Below are positions 6,156 to 11,774 of a DNA stretch of 11,774 nucleotides, piece after piece; position 1 is the stretch's first letter; each line of letters starts with the position of its first letter. This DNA is from Hyphomicrobiales bacterium (GTDB lineage Bacteria; Pseudomonadota; Alphaproteobacteria; Rhizobiales; Beijerinckiaceae), in assembly GCA_947374125.1 (NCBI GenBank), contig CANCAR010000076.1, forward strand, positions 1 through 11,774. The letters are read 5' to 3'. Position numbers and translations under genes: made by a program. The notes under the pieces were generated by a model, which saw nothing but the letters and a program-made list of their open reading frames with translations, did no database searches and was not told the DNA's origin.

Positions 6156-7187
6156 TCACCCCGTCCACATCACTTGATCAATATGCGGGGCGTGGGTCGC
6201 GAGCATCACCAAACGGTCAAAGCCGAGTGCGATACCCGACGTCGGCGGCATAAGGGGCAAAGCCTTTAGCAAATCCTCGTCAATCGGATATCGTTCGCCG
6301 TAAATCCGTTCTTTGGCGTCCATATCGGCCTCAAAGCGTCGCCTTTGCTCGGAGGCGTCCGTTAGCTCGCCAAAGGCATTGGCCAGTTCAACGCCGCAGG
6401 CAAAGAGTTCAAACCGTTCGGCCACGCGGGGATCAGAGGGCTTCGGCCGCGCGAGTGCTGCTTCCGATATCGGATATTCGCATAAAATCGTTGCCCGACC
6501 GATGCCGAGATGGGGGTCGATTTTTTCGACCATGACGCGGCTGAAAATATCGGACCACGTATCATCGTCGGCGGTGCGGATGCCGGATTTGCGGGCGGAT
6601 TCGGCCAAAATTGCGCGGTTTGGTTCGCCATTGGGCGTGGTTGCTATCAAATCAATCTCCGCATAGCGGGCAAAGGCGTCCGAAACGGTGAGTCGTTCGG
6701 GTGGCAAAAAGGGATCAGCCGTCACACCTCTGAAAGAAAGCAGTGTGCTCCCCGCCAGGCGTGTGGCCTCGGCCAGCAAGAAGGCGCAGTCTTCCATCAG
6801 TTTTTCATAAGGCTCATTCGCGCGGTACCATTCAAGCATGGTAAATTCGGTCGCGTGCAGCGCCCCGCGCTCGCGGTTACGAAACACGCGGGCGAAGTCG
6901 AAAATCTTGGTTTCACCCGCTGCAAGGAGTTTTTTGGCAGCAAACTCGGGCGAGGTGTGCAGATAACGCGTTTCAACACCACCATCAGGCCGCATGACTT
7001 GGGTAGAAAGCGCATGAAGATGCGTTTCATTGCCGGGTGAGCGCTGCAATTGCCTGCATTCGACCTCTAAAAACCCCTCGCTCTCAAAAAAATGTCGAAA
7101 AGCCGATTTAATTCTACCGCGAGCCAGCAAAGCGGGGCGCCGGTCGGCGTGGTTGTCGGGCTCCCACCAGCGGCGGTTTTCGTCCAT
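6156..7187 (-). CDS. epmA: EF-P (R)-beta-lysine ligase, LysRS paralogue
   Basis: EpmA (also PoxA, GenX, YjeA) is a truncated class II lysyl-tRNA synthetase-like enzyme that activates (R)-beta-lysine and attaches it to a Lys of elongation factor P rather than to tRNA. From ATG 7187 the protein has 343 aa, matching the family and lacking the N-terminal anticodon-binding domain of LysRS. Class II motif 2 appears as FRNRERG followed by EFTMLEWY (102-121). Motif 3 appears as GIALGFDRL (318-326). The frame continues 7 codons upstream to a TTG at 7208. I choose ATG 7187 because AGGA (7194-7197) stands 6 nt before it. The gene is divergent from efp, its predicted substrate, which strongly supports the assignment. 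EpmB, the lysine 2,3-aminomutase that makes the beta-lysine donor, is not in the window. Confidence 0.95.
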   Translation of the reverse strand: MDENRRWWEPDNHADRRPALLARGRIKSAFRHFFESEGFLEVECRQLQRSPGNETHLHALSTQVMRPDGGVETRYLHTSPEFAAKKLLAAGETKIFDFARVFRNRERGALHATEFTMLEWYRANEPYEKLMEDCAFLLAEATRLAGSTLLSFRGVTADPFLPPERLTVSDAFARYAEIDLIATTPNGEPNRAILAESARKSGIRTADDDTWSDIFSRVMVEKIDPHLGIGRATILCEYPISEAALARPKPSDPRVAERFELFACGVELANAFGELTDASEQRRRFEADMDAKERIYGERYPIDEDLLKALPLMPPTSGIALGFDRLVMLATHAPHIDQVMWTG

Positions 7188-7301
7188 TTGAATTCCTATC
7201 TCAGTCAAGGCTCTAGCGCATTTCTGCCAAGTGTGAGAAAAGCGCCGCAGTTCATTTCATGTTGCCGGTTTAACCGGTCCATCGTAATCGGGAAAATAAC
7301 C
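7188..7301. promoter_or_regulatory. divergent epmA/efp intergenic region with palindrome
   Basis: These 114 bases must carry the promoters of both epmA and efp unless transcription enters from farther away. The clearest element is CCGGTT-T-AACCGG at 7265-7277, a perfect 6+6 bp inverted repeat 24 bases before the efp GTG. I see no good sigma-70-type hexamer pair at an acceptable distance for either gene. TTGCCG/TAATCG (7262/7285) is correctly spaced, but transcription would begin only about 5 nt before the efp start. Confidence 0.4.
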
Positions 7302-7868
7302 GTGCAAGTCATCGCCAGTTCGCTTCGTAAAGGCAATATCGTTGAGAAAGACAACCAGCTTTATGTCATCTTAAGCGCCGAAAACATCCATCCCGGCAAG
7401 GGCACGCCTGTTACCCAGCTCGCGATGCGTCGCATTAGCGATGGCGTGAAGATCGCGGAGCGCTACCGCACGACCGAATCGGTTGAGCGTGCTTTCGTGG
7501 AAGATCGTGATTTCAACTATCTGTATGAAGACGCCGATGGCTTCAATTTCATGAACAATGAAACCTTCGAGCAGCTCTCGGTGCCAAAAGACGTGGTGGG
7601 TGACCAGTCGGTCTATCTGCAAGAAAACATGAAATGCGTGCTTTCCACCTATGAAGGCCGCTGCGTGTCGATCATCCTGCCGCCGCGTGTGACGCTCGAA
7701 ATTATGGAAACCGAGCCGACGGTAAAAGGCCAGACGGCATCGTCTTCCTATAAGCCCGCCATTCTTTCAAACGGCGCACGCACGATGGTGCCCCCGCATA
7801 TCGCAACCGGTACGCGCGTCGTTATTCAGACGGAAGACGGCTCGTATGTTGAGCGTGCCAAGGACTAA
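7302..7868 (+). CDS. efp: elongation factor P
   Basis: EF-P binds the ribosome between the P and E sites and relieves stalling at consecutive prolines. From the GTG at 7302 the protein is 188 aa, exactly the usual length, and opens with MQVIASSLRKGN, the alphaproteobacterial form. The modified residue is K33 in the HPGKG loop (30-34), equivalent to Lys34 of E. coli EF-P. The C-terminus has the family signature region around SSSYKPAILSNGARTM and TEDGSYVERAKD. The frame is open upstream for 70 more codons into the epmA region, but that part has no EF-P similarity. GGGAA (7290-7294) lies 7 nt before the GTG. The divergent epmA gene implies beta-lysylation. yggT begins 22 nt after the stop, so the two probably share a transcript. 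Confidence 0.97.
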   Translation: MQVIASSLRKGNIVEKDNQLYVILSAENIHPGKGTPVTQLAMRRISDGVKIAERYRTTESVERAFVEDRDFNYLYEDADGFNFMNNETFEQLSVPKDVVGDQSVYLQENMKCVLSTYEGRCVSIILPPRVTLEIMETEPTVKGQTASSSYKPAILSNGARTMVPPHIATGTRVVIQTEDGSYVERAKD

Positions 7869-7890
7869 TTCGTTTTAAGGGACATCTGAT

Positions 7891-8181
7891 ATGCGCGCTG
7901 TTCTTGATATCGTTTTGATTGCGTTGAACCTCTATACTTGGGCCGTCATCGGATCGGCCTTGTTAAGCTGGCTTATCGCGTTCAACGTCGTGAACATGCG
8001 CAATGATGTGGTGCGCGCGGTAGCGATGGGTCTGTACCAGATTACCGAGCCAGCGCTCCGCCCGATCCGGCGTATCTTGCCGAACCTCGGTACGATGGAT
8101 ATCTCGCCTATTATCCTGCTTTTGCTCATCATGCTCGTTGAACGCGTGATCCAGATGTATATTTACCCCAACGTTTTCTAA
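7891..8181 (+). CDS. yggT: YggT family membrane protein
   Basis: A 96-residue protein with two hydrophobic segments, about 6-32 and 71-92, joined by a conserved-type linker with ITEPALRPIRRILPN (51-65), which is characteristic of the YggT family. Family members are small inner-membrane proteins. Roles in osmotic stress and in cell envelope or division have been suggested for relatives, but the function is not settled. AAGGGA (7877-7882) lies 8 nt before the ATG. The stop codon overlaps the next start by one base (TAATG), so the DUF167 gene is translationally linked. The yggT-yggU pairing is also known from E. coli. Confidence 0.92.
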   Translation: MRAVLDIVLIALNLYTWAVIGSALLSWLIAFNVVNMRNDVVRAVAMGLYQITEPALRPIRRILPNLGTMDISPIILLLLIMLVERVIQMYIYPNVF

Positions 8182-8489
8182 TGTCCGCCACACCGTGGAC
8201 ATTAACCGTTGACGGGCTTTTGCTCACGGTTCGTTTAACGCCCAAAGGTGGGCGCGATTCGATTGATGGCATTGAAACGCTCTCGGATGGGCGTACGGCG
8301 CTCAAAGCGCGCGTCAGGGCCTTGCCTGAAGATGGCGAGGCCAATGCGGCGTTGGTTAAGTTGATTGCCAAAACCGTTGGCGTATCCGCATCGCGGGTAT
8401 CGCTTCAATCGGGCCATACATCGCGGTTAAAAGTGCTGAAGATTGAGAGTAACGGGGCCGAGATTGCAGCGATGATTGCGGCTTTTTAG
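8181..8489 (+). CDS. DUF167 (YggU-like) protein
   Basis: A 102-residue soluble protein of the DUF167/YggU family, whose function is unknown. The family pattern is visible: LTVRLTPKGGRDSIDG (15-30), LKARVRALPEDGEANAALVKLIA (about 41-63), and the C-terminal SGHTSRLKVLKI (77-88). The start overlaps the yggT stop by one base. Its end is 51 nt before the parD start, with no evident terminator between. Confidence 0.92.
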   Translation: MSATPWTLTVDGLLLTVRLTPKGGRDSIDGIETLSDGRTALKARVRALPEDGEANAALVKLIAKTVGVSASRVSLQSGHTSRLKVLKIESNGAEIAAMIAAF

Positions 8490-8540
8490 ACGCGGTGGTA
8501 AGTTGATAGCCGTCGATTGCGGGGCTGTTGGAGCGAGAGC

Positions 8541-8801
8541 ATGGCATCAGGACTTATGATTGGCGATCATTTTGAGGCGTTCATCGATAGTCTCGTTTCC
8601 AGCGGGCGGTATTCGTCCGTCGACGAGGTGATGCGGGATAGTCTCCGGCTTCTGGAAGAGCGCGAAAAATCCTATCCATCAAAACTTGCCGCCTTGCGTG
8701 CCGATATCGCGGAAGGGCTGAATAGCGAGCCTAGTGAAGCCTTAGACATGTCGGAAATAAAGTCTGCCGCGCGCGCTCTGCACGCCTGTCATGCCAAATA
8801 A
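8541..8801 (+). CDS. parD: ParD-family antitoxin
   Basis: An 86-residue antitoxin of the type II ParD/ParE class. The N-terminal half fits a ribbon-helix-helix DNA-binding domain: GDHFEAFIDSLVSSGRY (8-24) followed by SSVDEVMRDSLRLLEERE (25-42), the typical ParD pattern. The C-terminal half (about 47-86) is charged and probably flexible, the part that wraps the toxin. The frame opens earlier at TTG 8517, but GGAG (8530-8533) lies 7 nt before ATG 8541, which is also the family start. parD overlaps parE by 11 nt. ParD proteins normally repress their own promoter; I could not find a clear operator in 8490-8540. Confidence 0.9.
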   Translation: MASGLMIGDHFEAFIDSLVSSGRYSSVDEVMRDSLRLLEEREKSYPSKLAALRADIAEGLNSEPSEALDMSEIKSAARALHACHAK

Positions 8802-9099
8802 GATTCGACGGAGCCCACGCGTCCGTCTCGATTTGATCGATATTTGGACCTATATCGCGCAAGATAATCCAGACGCCGCCGATGGTCTATTAGATCGCTT
8901 CGAAGAGGTCATGGGCAGGCTTGCAGAACGGCCTGTAATGGGGCGCAAACGGCCTGAATTGGGGGAAGCGCTGCGGAGCTTTCCGATCAGAAATTATGTT
9001 ATTTTCTATCTACCAAACGATGAAGGTGTTGAAATCATAAGGGTCTTAAGTGGGTATCGCGATATTGACGCTCACGATGTTACGGACGAAAACCCATGA
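8791..9099 (+). CDS. parE: ParE/RelE-superfamily toxin
   Basis: A 102-residue toxin of the ParE/RelE fold. Visible family features are the N-terminal SPRVRLDLIDIWTYIAQDNP (8-27), the central RFEEVMGRLAERPVMGRKRPEL (36-57), and the beta-strand end region RSFPIRNYVIFYLPNDEGVEIIRVLSGYRDI (62-92). Classical ParE toxins inhibit DNA gyrase; RelE relatives cut mRNA. This protein lies closer to ParE by its ParD partner and by the RSFPxxNYVIFY pattern, but the target is inferred. The frame is intact with no sign of decay. The start overlaps parD by 11 nt, and the stop overlaps the arfB start in ATGA. Confidence 0.9.
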   Translation: MPNKIRRSPRVRLDLIDIWTYIAQDNPDAADGLLDRFEEVMGRLAERPVMGRKRPELGEALRSFPIRNYVIFYLPNDEGVEIIRVLSGYRDIDAHDVTDENP

Positions 9100-9518
9100 T
9101 CCGCCTCGCCCCCGGCGCAGCCCTTGAAGAGAGCGAATTGATCGAGAGTTTCGTCCGCGCCTCAGGCCCGGGCGGGCAGAATGTGAATAAGGTCGCAACC
9201 GCCGTTGAATTGCGGTTTGATATCCGCAATGCACCATCGATTGACGAGGATATCAAGGCGAGGCTTGAAAAGCTCGCGGGTCAACGGCTGACCTTGGACG
9301 GCGTCGTCATCATCTTCGCGCAAAAGCACCGGACACAGGAGATGAACCGGGCGGATGCGCGGGAGCGGTTGTTCGAATTGATCCGGAAGGCCGCCAAGCG
9401 ACCCATTATCCGGCGACCGACGCGGCCCACTTTGGCCTCCAAAAAGCGTCGGGTGGAATCGAAAGTGAAGCGGGGCGGCCTTAAGGGTTTGCGTGGCAAA
9501 CCAACAAATGATGACTAA
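9096..9518 (+). CDS. arfB: ribosome rescue peptidyl-tRNA hydrolase ArfB
   Basis: ArfB (YaeJ, relative of mitochondrial ICT1) hydrolyses peptidyl-tRNA on ribosomes stalled at the end of a broken mRNA, without needing a stop codon. The 140 aa hold the catalytic GGQ motif in SGPGGQNVNKV (23-33, GGQ 26-28) of the release-factor-like domain. The C-terminal tail (about 105-137) is very rich in Lys and Arg, as needed to enter the empty mRNA channel. The short length with no codon-recognition domain distinguishes it from RF1/RF2. The ATG overlaps the parE stop by 4 nt (ATGA) and has little ribosome binding site of its own (GGA about 10 nt upstream), so translation is probably coupled to parE. Confidence 0.95.
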   Translation: MIRLAPGAALEESELIESFVRASGPGGQNVNKVATAVELRFDIRNAPSIDEDIKARLEKLAGQRLTLDGVVIIFAQKHRTQEMNRADARERLFELIRKAAKRPIIRRPTRPTLASKKRRVESKVKRGGLKGLRGKPTNDD

Positions 9519-9565
9519 AACTGCGGCATATTGCGCCTAAGACCATTGTCGCGGGTCATGCTGCA

Positions 9566-9594
9566 TTGCAAAAGAGGCCGAATTTCGCTAGAAG
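9566..9594 (+). promoter_or_regulatory. candidate sdh promoter (TTGCAA / TAGAAG)
   Basis: TTGCAA (9566-9571, 4 of 6) and TAGAAG (9589-9594, 4 of 6) are separated by 17 bases. Transcription would start near 9601, about 50 nt before the sdhC ATG. The position fits an operon promoter, but both hexamers are imperfect and are identified by eye only. Confidence 0.35.
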
Positions 9595-9607
9595 CGGGAA
9601 CAATTCA

Positions 9608-9626
9608 GAAACGGCATCGCCGTTTT
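9608..9626 (+). terminator. compact hairpin with short T-run before sdhC
   Basis: AAACGGC (9609-9615), loop ATC, GCCGTTT (9619-9625): a perfect 7-bp stem with a G-T pair at the base, running into TTTTCCC. It lies 90 nt after arfB and 24 nt before sdhC. It could end the arfB transcript or, if the promoter at 9566-9594 is used, sit in the sdhC leader as a stabilising or attenuating structure. The T-run is short (four), so termination would be weak. Confidence 0.45.
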
Positions 9627-9649
9627 CCCAGCATCGAGAGACAATCACG

Positions 9650-10036
9650 ATGACAGACACCAAGCCACGCCCCCTTTCACCCCATCTCAGCATCTATAAA
9701 CCAACCATCACGATGACGATGTCGATTGTGCACCGGATCACCGGCGTCGCCCTTTATGCGGGAACTGTTTTGCTGGCCATCTGGTTGGCAGCTGCCGCCA
9801 GTGGTGCAGAGACCTTTGCGCCCGTTCAGCATTTCATGGCGAGCCCTTTCGGGCGCATCATTTTGCTCGGCTATACGTGGGCGATTATTCATCATGCACT
9901 GGGCGGAATTCGGCATTTCATTTGGGATACCGGCGCAGGGCTTGGCCCAGAACGCATGATGTTGGCCCGCCTGACGCTGATTGGCTCGCTTGTGATCACG
10001 GTGGGGCTCTGGGCCTTAGGCTACGCAGTAAGGTAA
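9650..10036 (+). CDS. sdhC: succinate dehydrogenase cytochrome b556 subunit
   Basis: Large membrane anchor subunit of complex II, which binds haem b and ubiquinone and holds the SdhAB catalytic part at the inner membrane. The 128 aa begin MTDTKPRPLSPHLSIYKP, the family start. SIVHRITG (25-32) is the quinone-site signature and HHALGGIRHFIWD (81-93) holds the haem ligand, most likely H82 by comparison with E. coli His84. Three membrane segments lie at about 33-50, 68-86 and 106-126. The frame is open upstream to 9566, but those residues are not part of the family and would span the hairpin; GAGAG (9636-9640) supports ATG 9650. sdhD follows after 7 nt. Confidence 0.96.
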   Translation: MTDTKPRPLSPHLSIYKPTITMTMSIVHRITGVALYAGTVLLAIWLAAAASGAETFAPVQHFMASPFGRIILLGYTWAIIHHALGGIRHFIWDTGAGLGPERMMLARLTLIGSLVITVGLWALGYAVR

Positions 10037-10043
10037 TCGGATT

Positions 10044-10436
10044 ATGACTTCGACATCGACGATGAAAACCCCCATGAAGCGCGTTCGCGGACTTGGTTCT
10101 GCGCGCTCCGGTACGGAGCATTTCTGGCGGCAGCGCTTAACGGCCTTGGCCAATATTCCCCTTACCATCGGCTTTCTGTGCGTGGTCTATGCGACGCTCG
10201 GCAAAGACGCGGATGCGGCACGCGCTGTCCTTTCCCGCCCCTTCGATGCGTTCATTGTCGGCCTTTTTGTGATTTCCGGCGTCATCCATATGAAAATTGG
10301 GATGCAGGTGATTATTGAAGATTATATCCATGGTGAGGGCTCAAAAATCATCGCTTTGGCGTTGAATACCTTGTTCTCGTTGGCCGTTGGTGCGGCGTGT
10401 GTGTTTGCCGTCCTTAAATTGACGTTTGGAGCTTAA
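10044..10436 (+). CDS. sdhD: succinate dehydrogenase membrane anchor subunit
   Basis: Second membrane anchor of complex II, partner of SdhC in the haem and quinone sites. The 130 aa show a basic N-terminus with RVRGLGSARSGTEHFWRQR (13-31), a segment I recognise from alphaproteobacterial SdhD proteins, then three membrane segments at about 35-52, 68-90 and 103-126. H82 (SGVIHM) with D93-Y94 eleven residues later matches the His71 and Asp82-Tyr83 arrangement of E. coli SdhD. Later ATGs at codons 7 and 11 are possible starts. sdhA begins 2 nt after the stop, and its ribosome binding site (GGAG 10427-10430) lies inside the sdhD coding end. Confidence 0.95.
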   Translation: MTSTSTMKTPMKRVRGLGSARSGTEHFWRQRLTALANIPLTIGFLCVVYATLGKDADAARAVLSRPFDAFIVGLFVISGVIHMKIGMQVIIEDYIHGEGSKIIALALNTLFSLAVGAACVFAVLKLTFGA

Positions 10437-10438
10437 AA

Positions 10439-11774
10439 ATGGCTACTTCTTCCCCGGCTCAAAACGGCAAGGCTTATCCGATCACCGACCATTCTTTCGA
10501 TGTCGTTGTCGTAGGTGCCGGTGGCGCGGGCCTTCGAGCCGCTGTTGGTTGCGCGCAAGCGGGCCTGCGTACAGCGTGTATCTCGAAGGTATTCCCAACC
10601 CGCTCCCATACGGTGGCGGCGCAAGGTGGTATTTCGGCGGCACTCGGCAATATGGGGCGCGATGATTGGCGCTGGCATATGTATGACACGGTGAAGGGTT
10701 CCGATTGGCTGGGCGACCAGGATGCGATTGAATATCTCTGCCGCAACGCGCCTGAGGCCGTCTATGAGCTGGAGCATTGGGGCGTACCGTTTTCGCGCAC
10801 CGAAGAAGGCAAGATCTATCAGCGCCCCTTCGGCGGCATGACGACCGAATTTGGTAAAGGTACAGCACAGCGTACCTGCGCGGCGGCTGACCGCACGGGC
10901 CACGCGATTTTGCACACGCTGTATGGGCAGGCTTTGCGCTCGAAGACGGAGTTCTTCATCGAATATTTCGCGCTTGATCTGATCATGAGCGAGGAAGGCC
11001 GTTGCGTTGGCATTATGGCGCTTAAGATGGATGATGGCACGATCCATCGTTTCCGCGCGTCGGAAATCATTTTGGCGACCGGCGGCTATGGCCGCGCCTA
11101 TTTCTCTGCCACTTCCGCCCATACCTGCACGGGAGACGGCAATGCGATGGTGCTCCGCGCCGGCCTGCCGCTGCAAGACATGGAATTCGTGCAGTTCCAC
11201 CCCACCGGCATTTATGGGGCGGGTTGCTTGATTACCGAAGGCTCGCGTGGAGAAGGCGGCTATCTCACCAATTCCGAAGGCGAGCGCTTCATGGAGCGCT
11301 ATGCGCCATCTGCCAAAGACCTTGCCTCACGGGACGTCGTTTCGCGCGCCATGACGATGGAAATTCGTGAAGGCCGTGGCGTTGGCAAGCAGAAGGATCA
11401 TATCTATCTGCATCTCGACCATCTCGATCCGAAGATTTTGGCTGAACGGCTTCCGGGCATCTCCGAAAGTGCCAAGATTTTCGCGGGCGTTGATGTGACG
11501 AAGGAGCCGATACCTGTGCTCCCGACCGTGCATTACAATATGGGCGGTATCCCAACCAATTATCACGGCGAAGTGTTGACGTTGAAGAACGGTAATGCCG
11601 ACACCATCGTCCCCGGCTTGATGGCGATTGGCGAGGCGGCTTGCGTCTCGGTGCATGGCGCGAACCGTTTGGGCTCGAACTCGCTGATTGATCTCGTGGT
11701 GTTTGGCCGCGCCGCTGGCCAGCGTGCTGCAGAGCTCGTTACACCCGGCGAAAAGCAGCAGGAACTTGCTGCTG
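10439..11774 (+). CDS. sdhA: succinate dehydrogenase flavoprotein subunit (partial, runs off the right edge)
   Basis: Catalytic flavoprotein of complex II, oxidising succinate to fumarate. The frame is open from ATG 10439 to the window end, 445 codons of about 600 expected, so the C-terminal helical domain is missing only because the window stops. The FAD-binding Gly-rich loop is VVVGAGGAGL (23-32). H57 in RSHTVAAQGG is the residue that carries covalent FAD. Active-site residues by analogy with E. coli are H254 (HPTG), R270 (TEGSRGEGG), H365 (VHYNMGG) and R410 (GANRLGSNS). All are intact. sdhB, the Fe-S subunit, is expected just beyond the edge, as in the usual sdhCDAB order. Confidence 0.98.
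   Translation, partial: MATSSPAQNGKAYPITDHSFDVVVVGAGGAGLRAAVGCAQAGLRTACISKVFPTRSHTVAAQGGISAALGNMGRDDWRWHMYDTVKGSDWLGDQDAIEYLCRNAPEAVYELEHWGVPFSRTEEGKIYQRPFGGMTTEFGKGTAQRTCAAADRTGHAILHTLYGQALRSKTEFFIEYFALDLIMSEEGRCVGIMALKMDDGTIHRFRASEIILATGGYGRAYFSATSAHTCTGDGNAMVLRAGLPLQDMEFVQFHPTGIYGAGCLITEGSRGEGGYLTNSEGERFMERYAPSAKDLASRDVVSRAMTMEIREGRGVGKQKDHIYLHLDHLDPKILAERLPGISESAKIFAGVDVTKEPIPVLPTVHYNMGGIPTNYHGEVLTLKNGNADTIVPGLMAIGEAACVSVHGANRLGSNSLIDLVVFGRAAGQRAAELVTPGEKQQELAA

Noticed and set aside
6510..7040. 176-codon plus-strand frame inside epmA
   Set aside because: It lies opposite the EpmA class II motifs and has no family resemblance or start signals.
7092..7301. 70-codon N-terminal extension of EF-P
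   Set aside because: EF-P is 188 aa when started at GTG 7302. The extension has no family similarity and covers the epmA 5' end and the divergent promoter region.
10433..11200. 255-codon minus-strand frame opposite sdhA
   Set aside because: It is antisense to intact SdhA with all active-site residues. The real plus-strand frame continues to the window end.

Overview
The window is 11.8 kb of moderately GC-rich, gene-dense chromosomal DNA, most likely from an alphaproteobacterium. Three things point there: the EF-P sequence (start MQVIASSLRKGN, end TEDGSYVERAKD), the short SdhC and SdhD membrane anchors in the order sdhC-sdhD-sdhA, and an RhlE-type DEAD-box helicase with a long Arg/Pro-rich tail. 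I cannot fix the order or genus. There are 15 protein genes. I found no rRNA, tRNA, insertion sequence or CRISPR array.

Layout. (1) Positions 1-488 are almost gene-free. They hold a perfect 10+10 bp palindrome, weak promoter candidates and a long leader with a hairpin just upstream of an rhlE-like helicase gene that probably starts at TTG 489. A strong stem-loop closes this gene. (2) A small conserved-looking membrane protein of unknown function (2002-2562) follows. (3) leuD and leuB, the last two steps of leucine synthesis, come next, followed closely by a short PLP-dependent threonine/serine dehydratase and a beta-class carbonic anhydrase. The dehydratase lies 12 nt after leuB, so leuB, the dehydratase and the carbonic anhydrase look cotranscribed. 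leuC is not in the window. (4) epmA, on the minus strand, is divergent from efp. This pairs the EF-P lysylation enzyme with its substrate protein. (5) efp is followed by yggT and a DUF167 (YggU-like) gene. (6) A ParD/ParE toxin-antitoxin pair overlaps arfB, a stalled-ribosome rescue hydrolase, so parD-parE-arfB form a chain of overlapping genes. (7) sdhC-sdhD-sdhA, for succinate dehydrogenase (complex II), begin after a candidate promoter and a compact hairpin. sdhA runs off the right edge.

Most of the content is housekeeping: RNA remodelling, Leu/Ile-related metabolism, CO2/bicarbonate interconversion, translation elongation and rescue, and the TCA cycle. The accessory part is the parDE module inside a translation-related cluster. 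I see no convincing new multi-gene system. The points most worth following are the parE-arfB overlap, the structured 436-nt region before the helicase, a possible Leu-containing leader ORF before leuD, and the epmA/efp intergenic palindrome. Several starts are corrected to shorter forms on the basis of ribosome binding sites, overlaps and family alignment (helicase TTG 489, membrane protein ATG 2002, epmA ATG 7187, efp GTG 7302, parD ATG 8541, sdhC ATG 9650).
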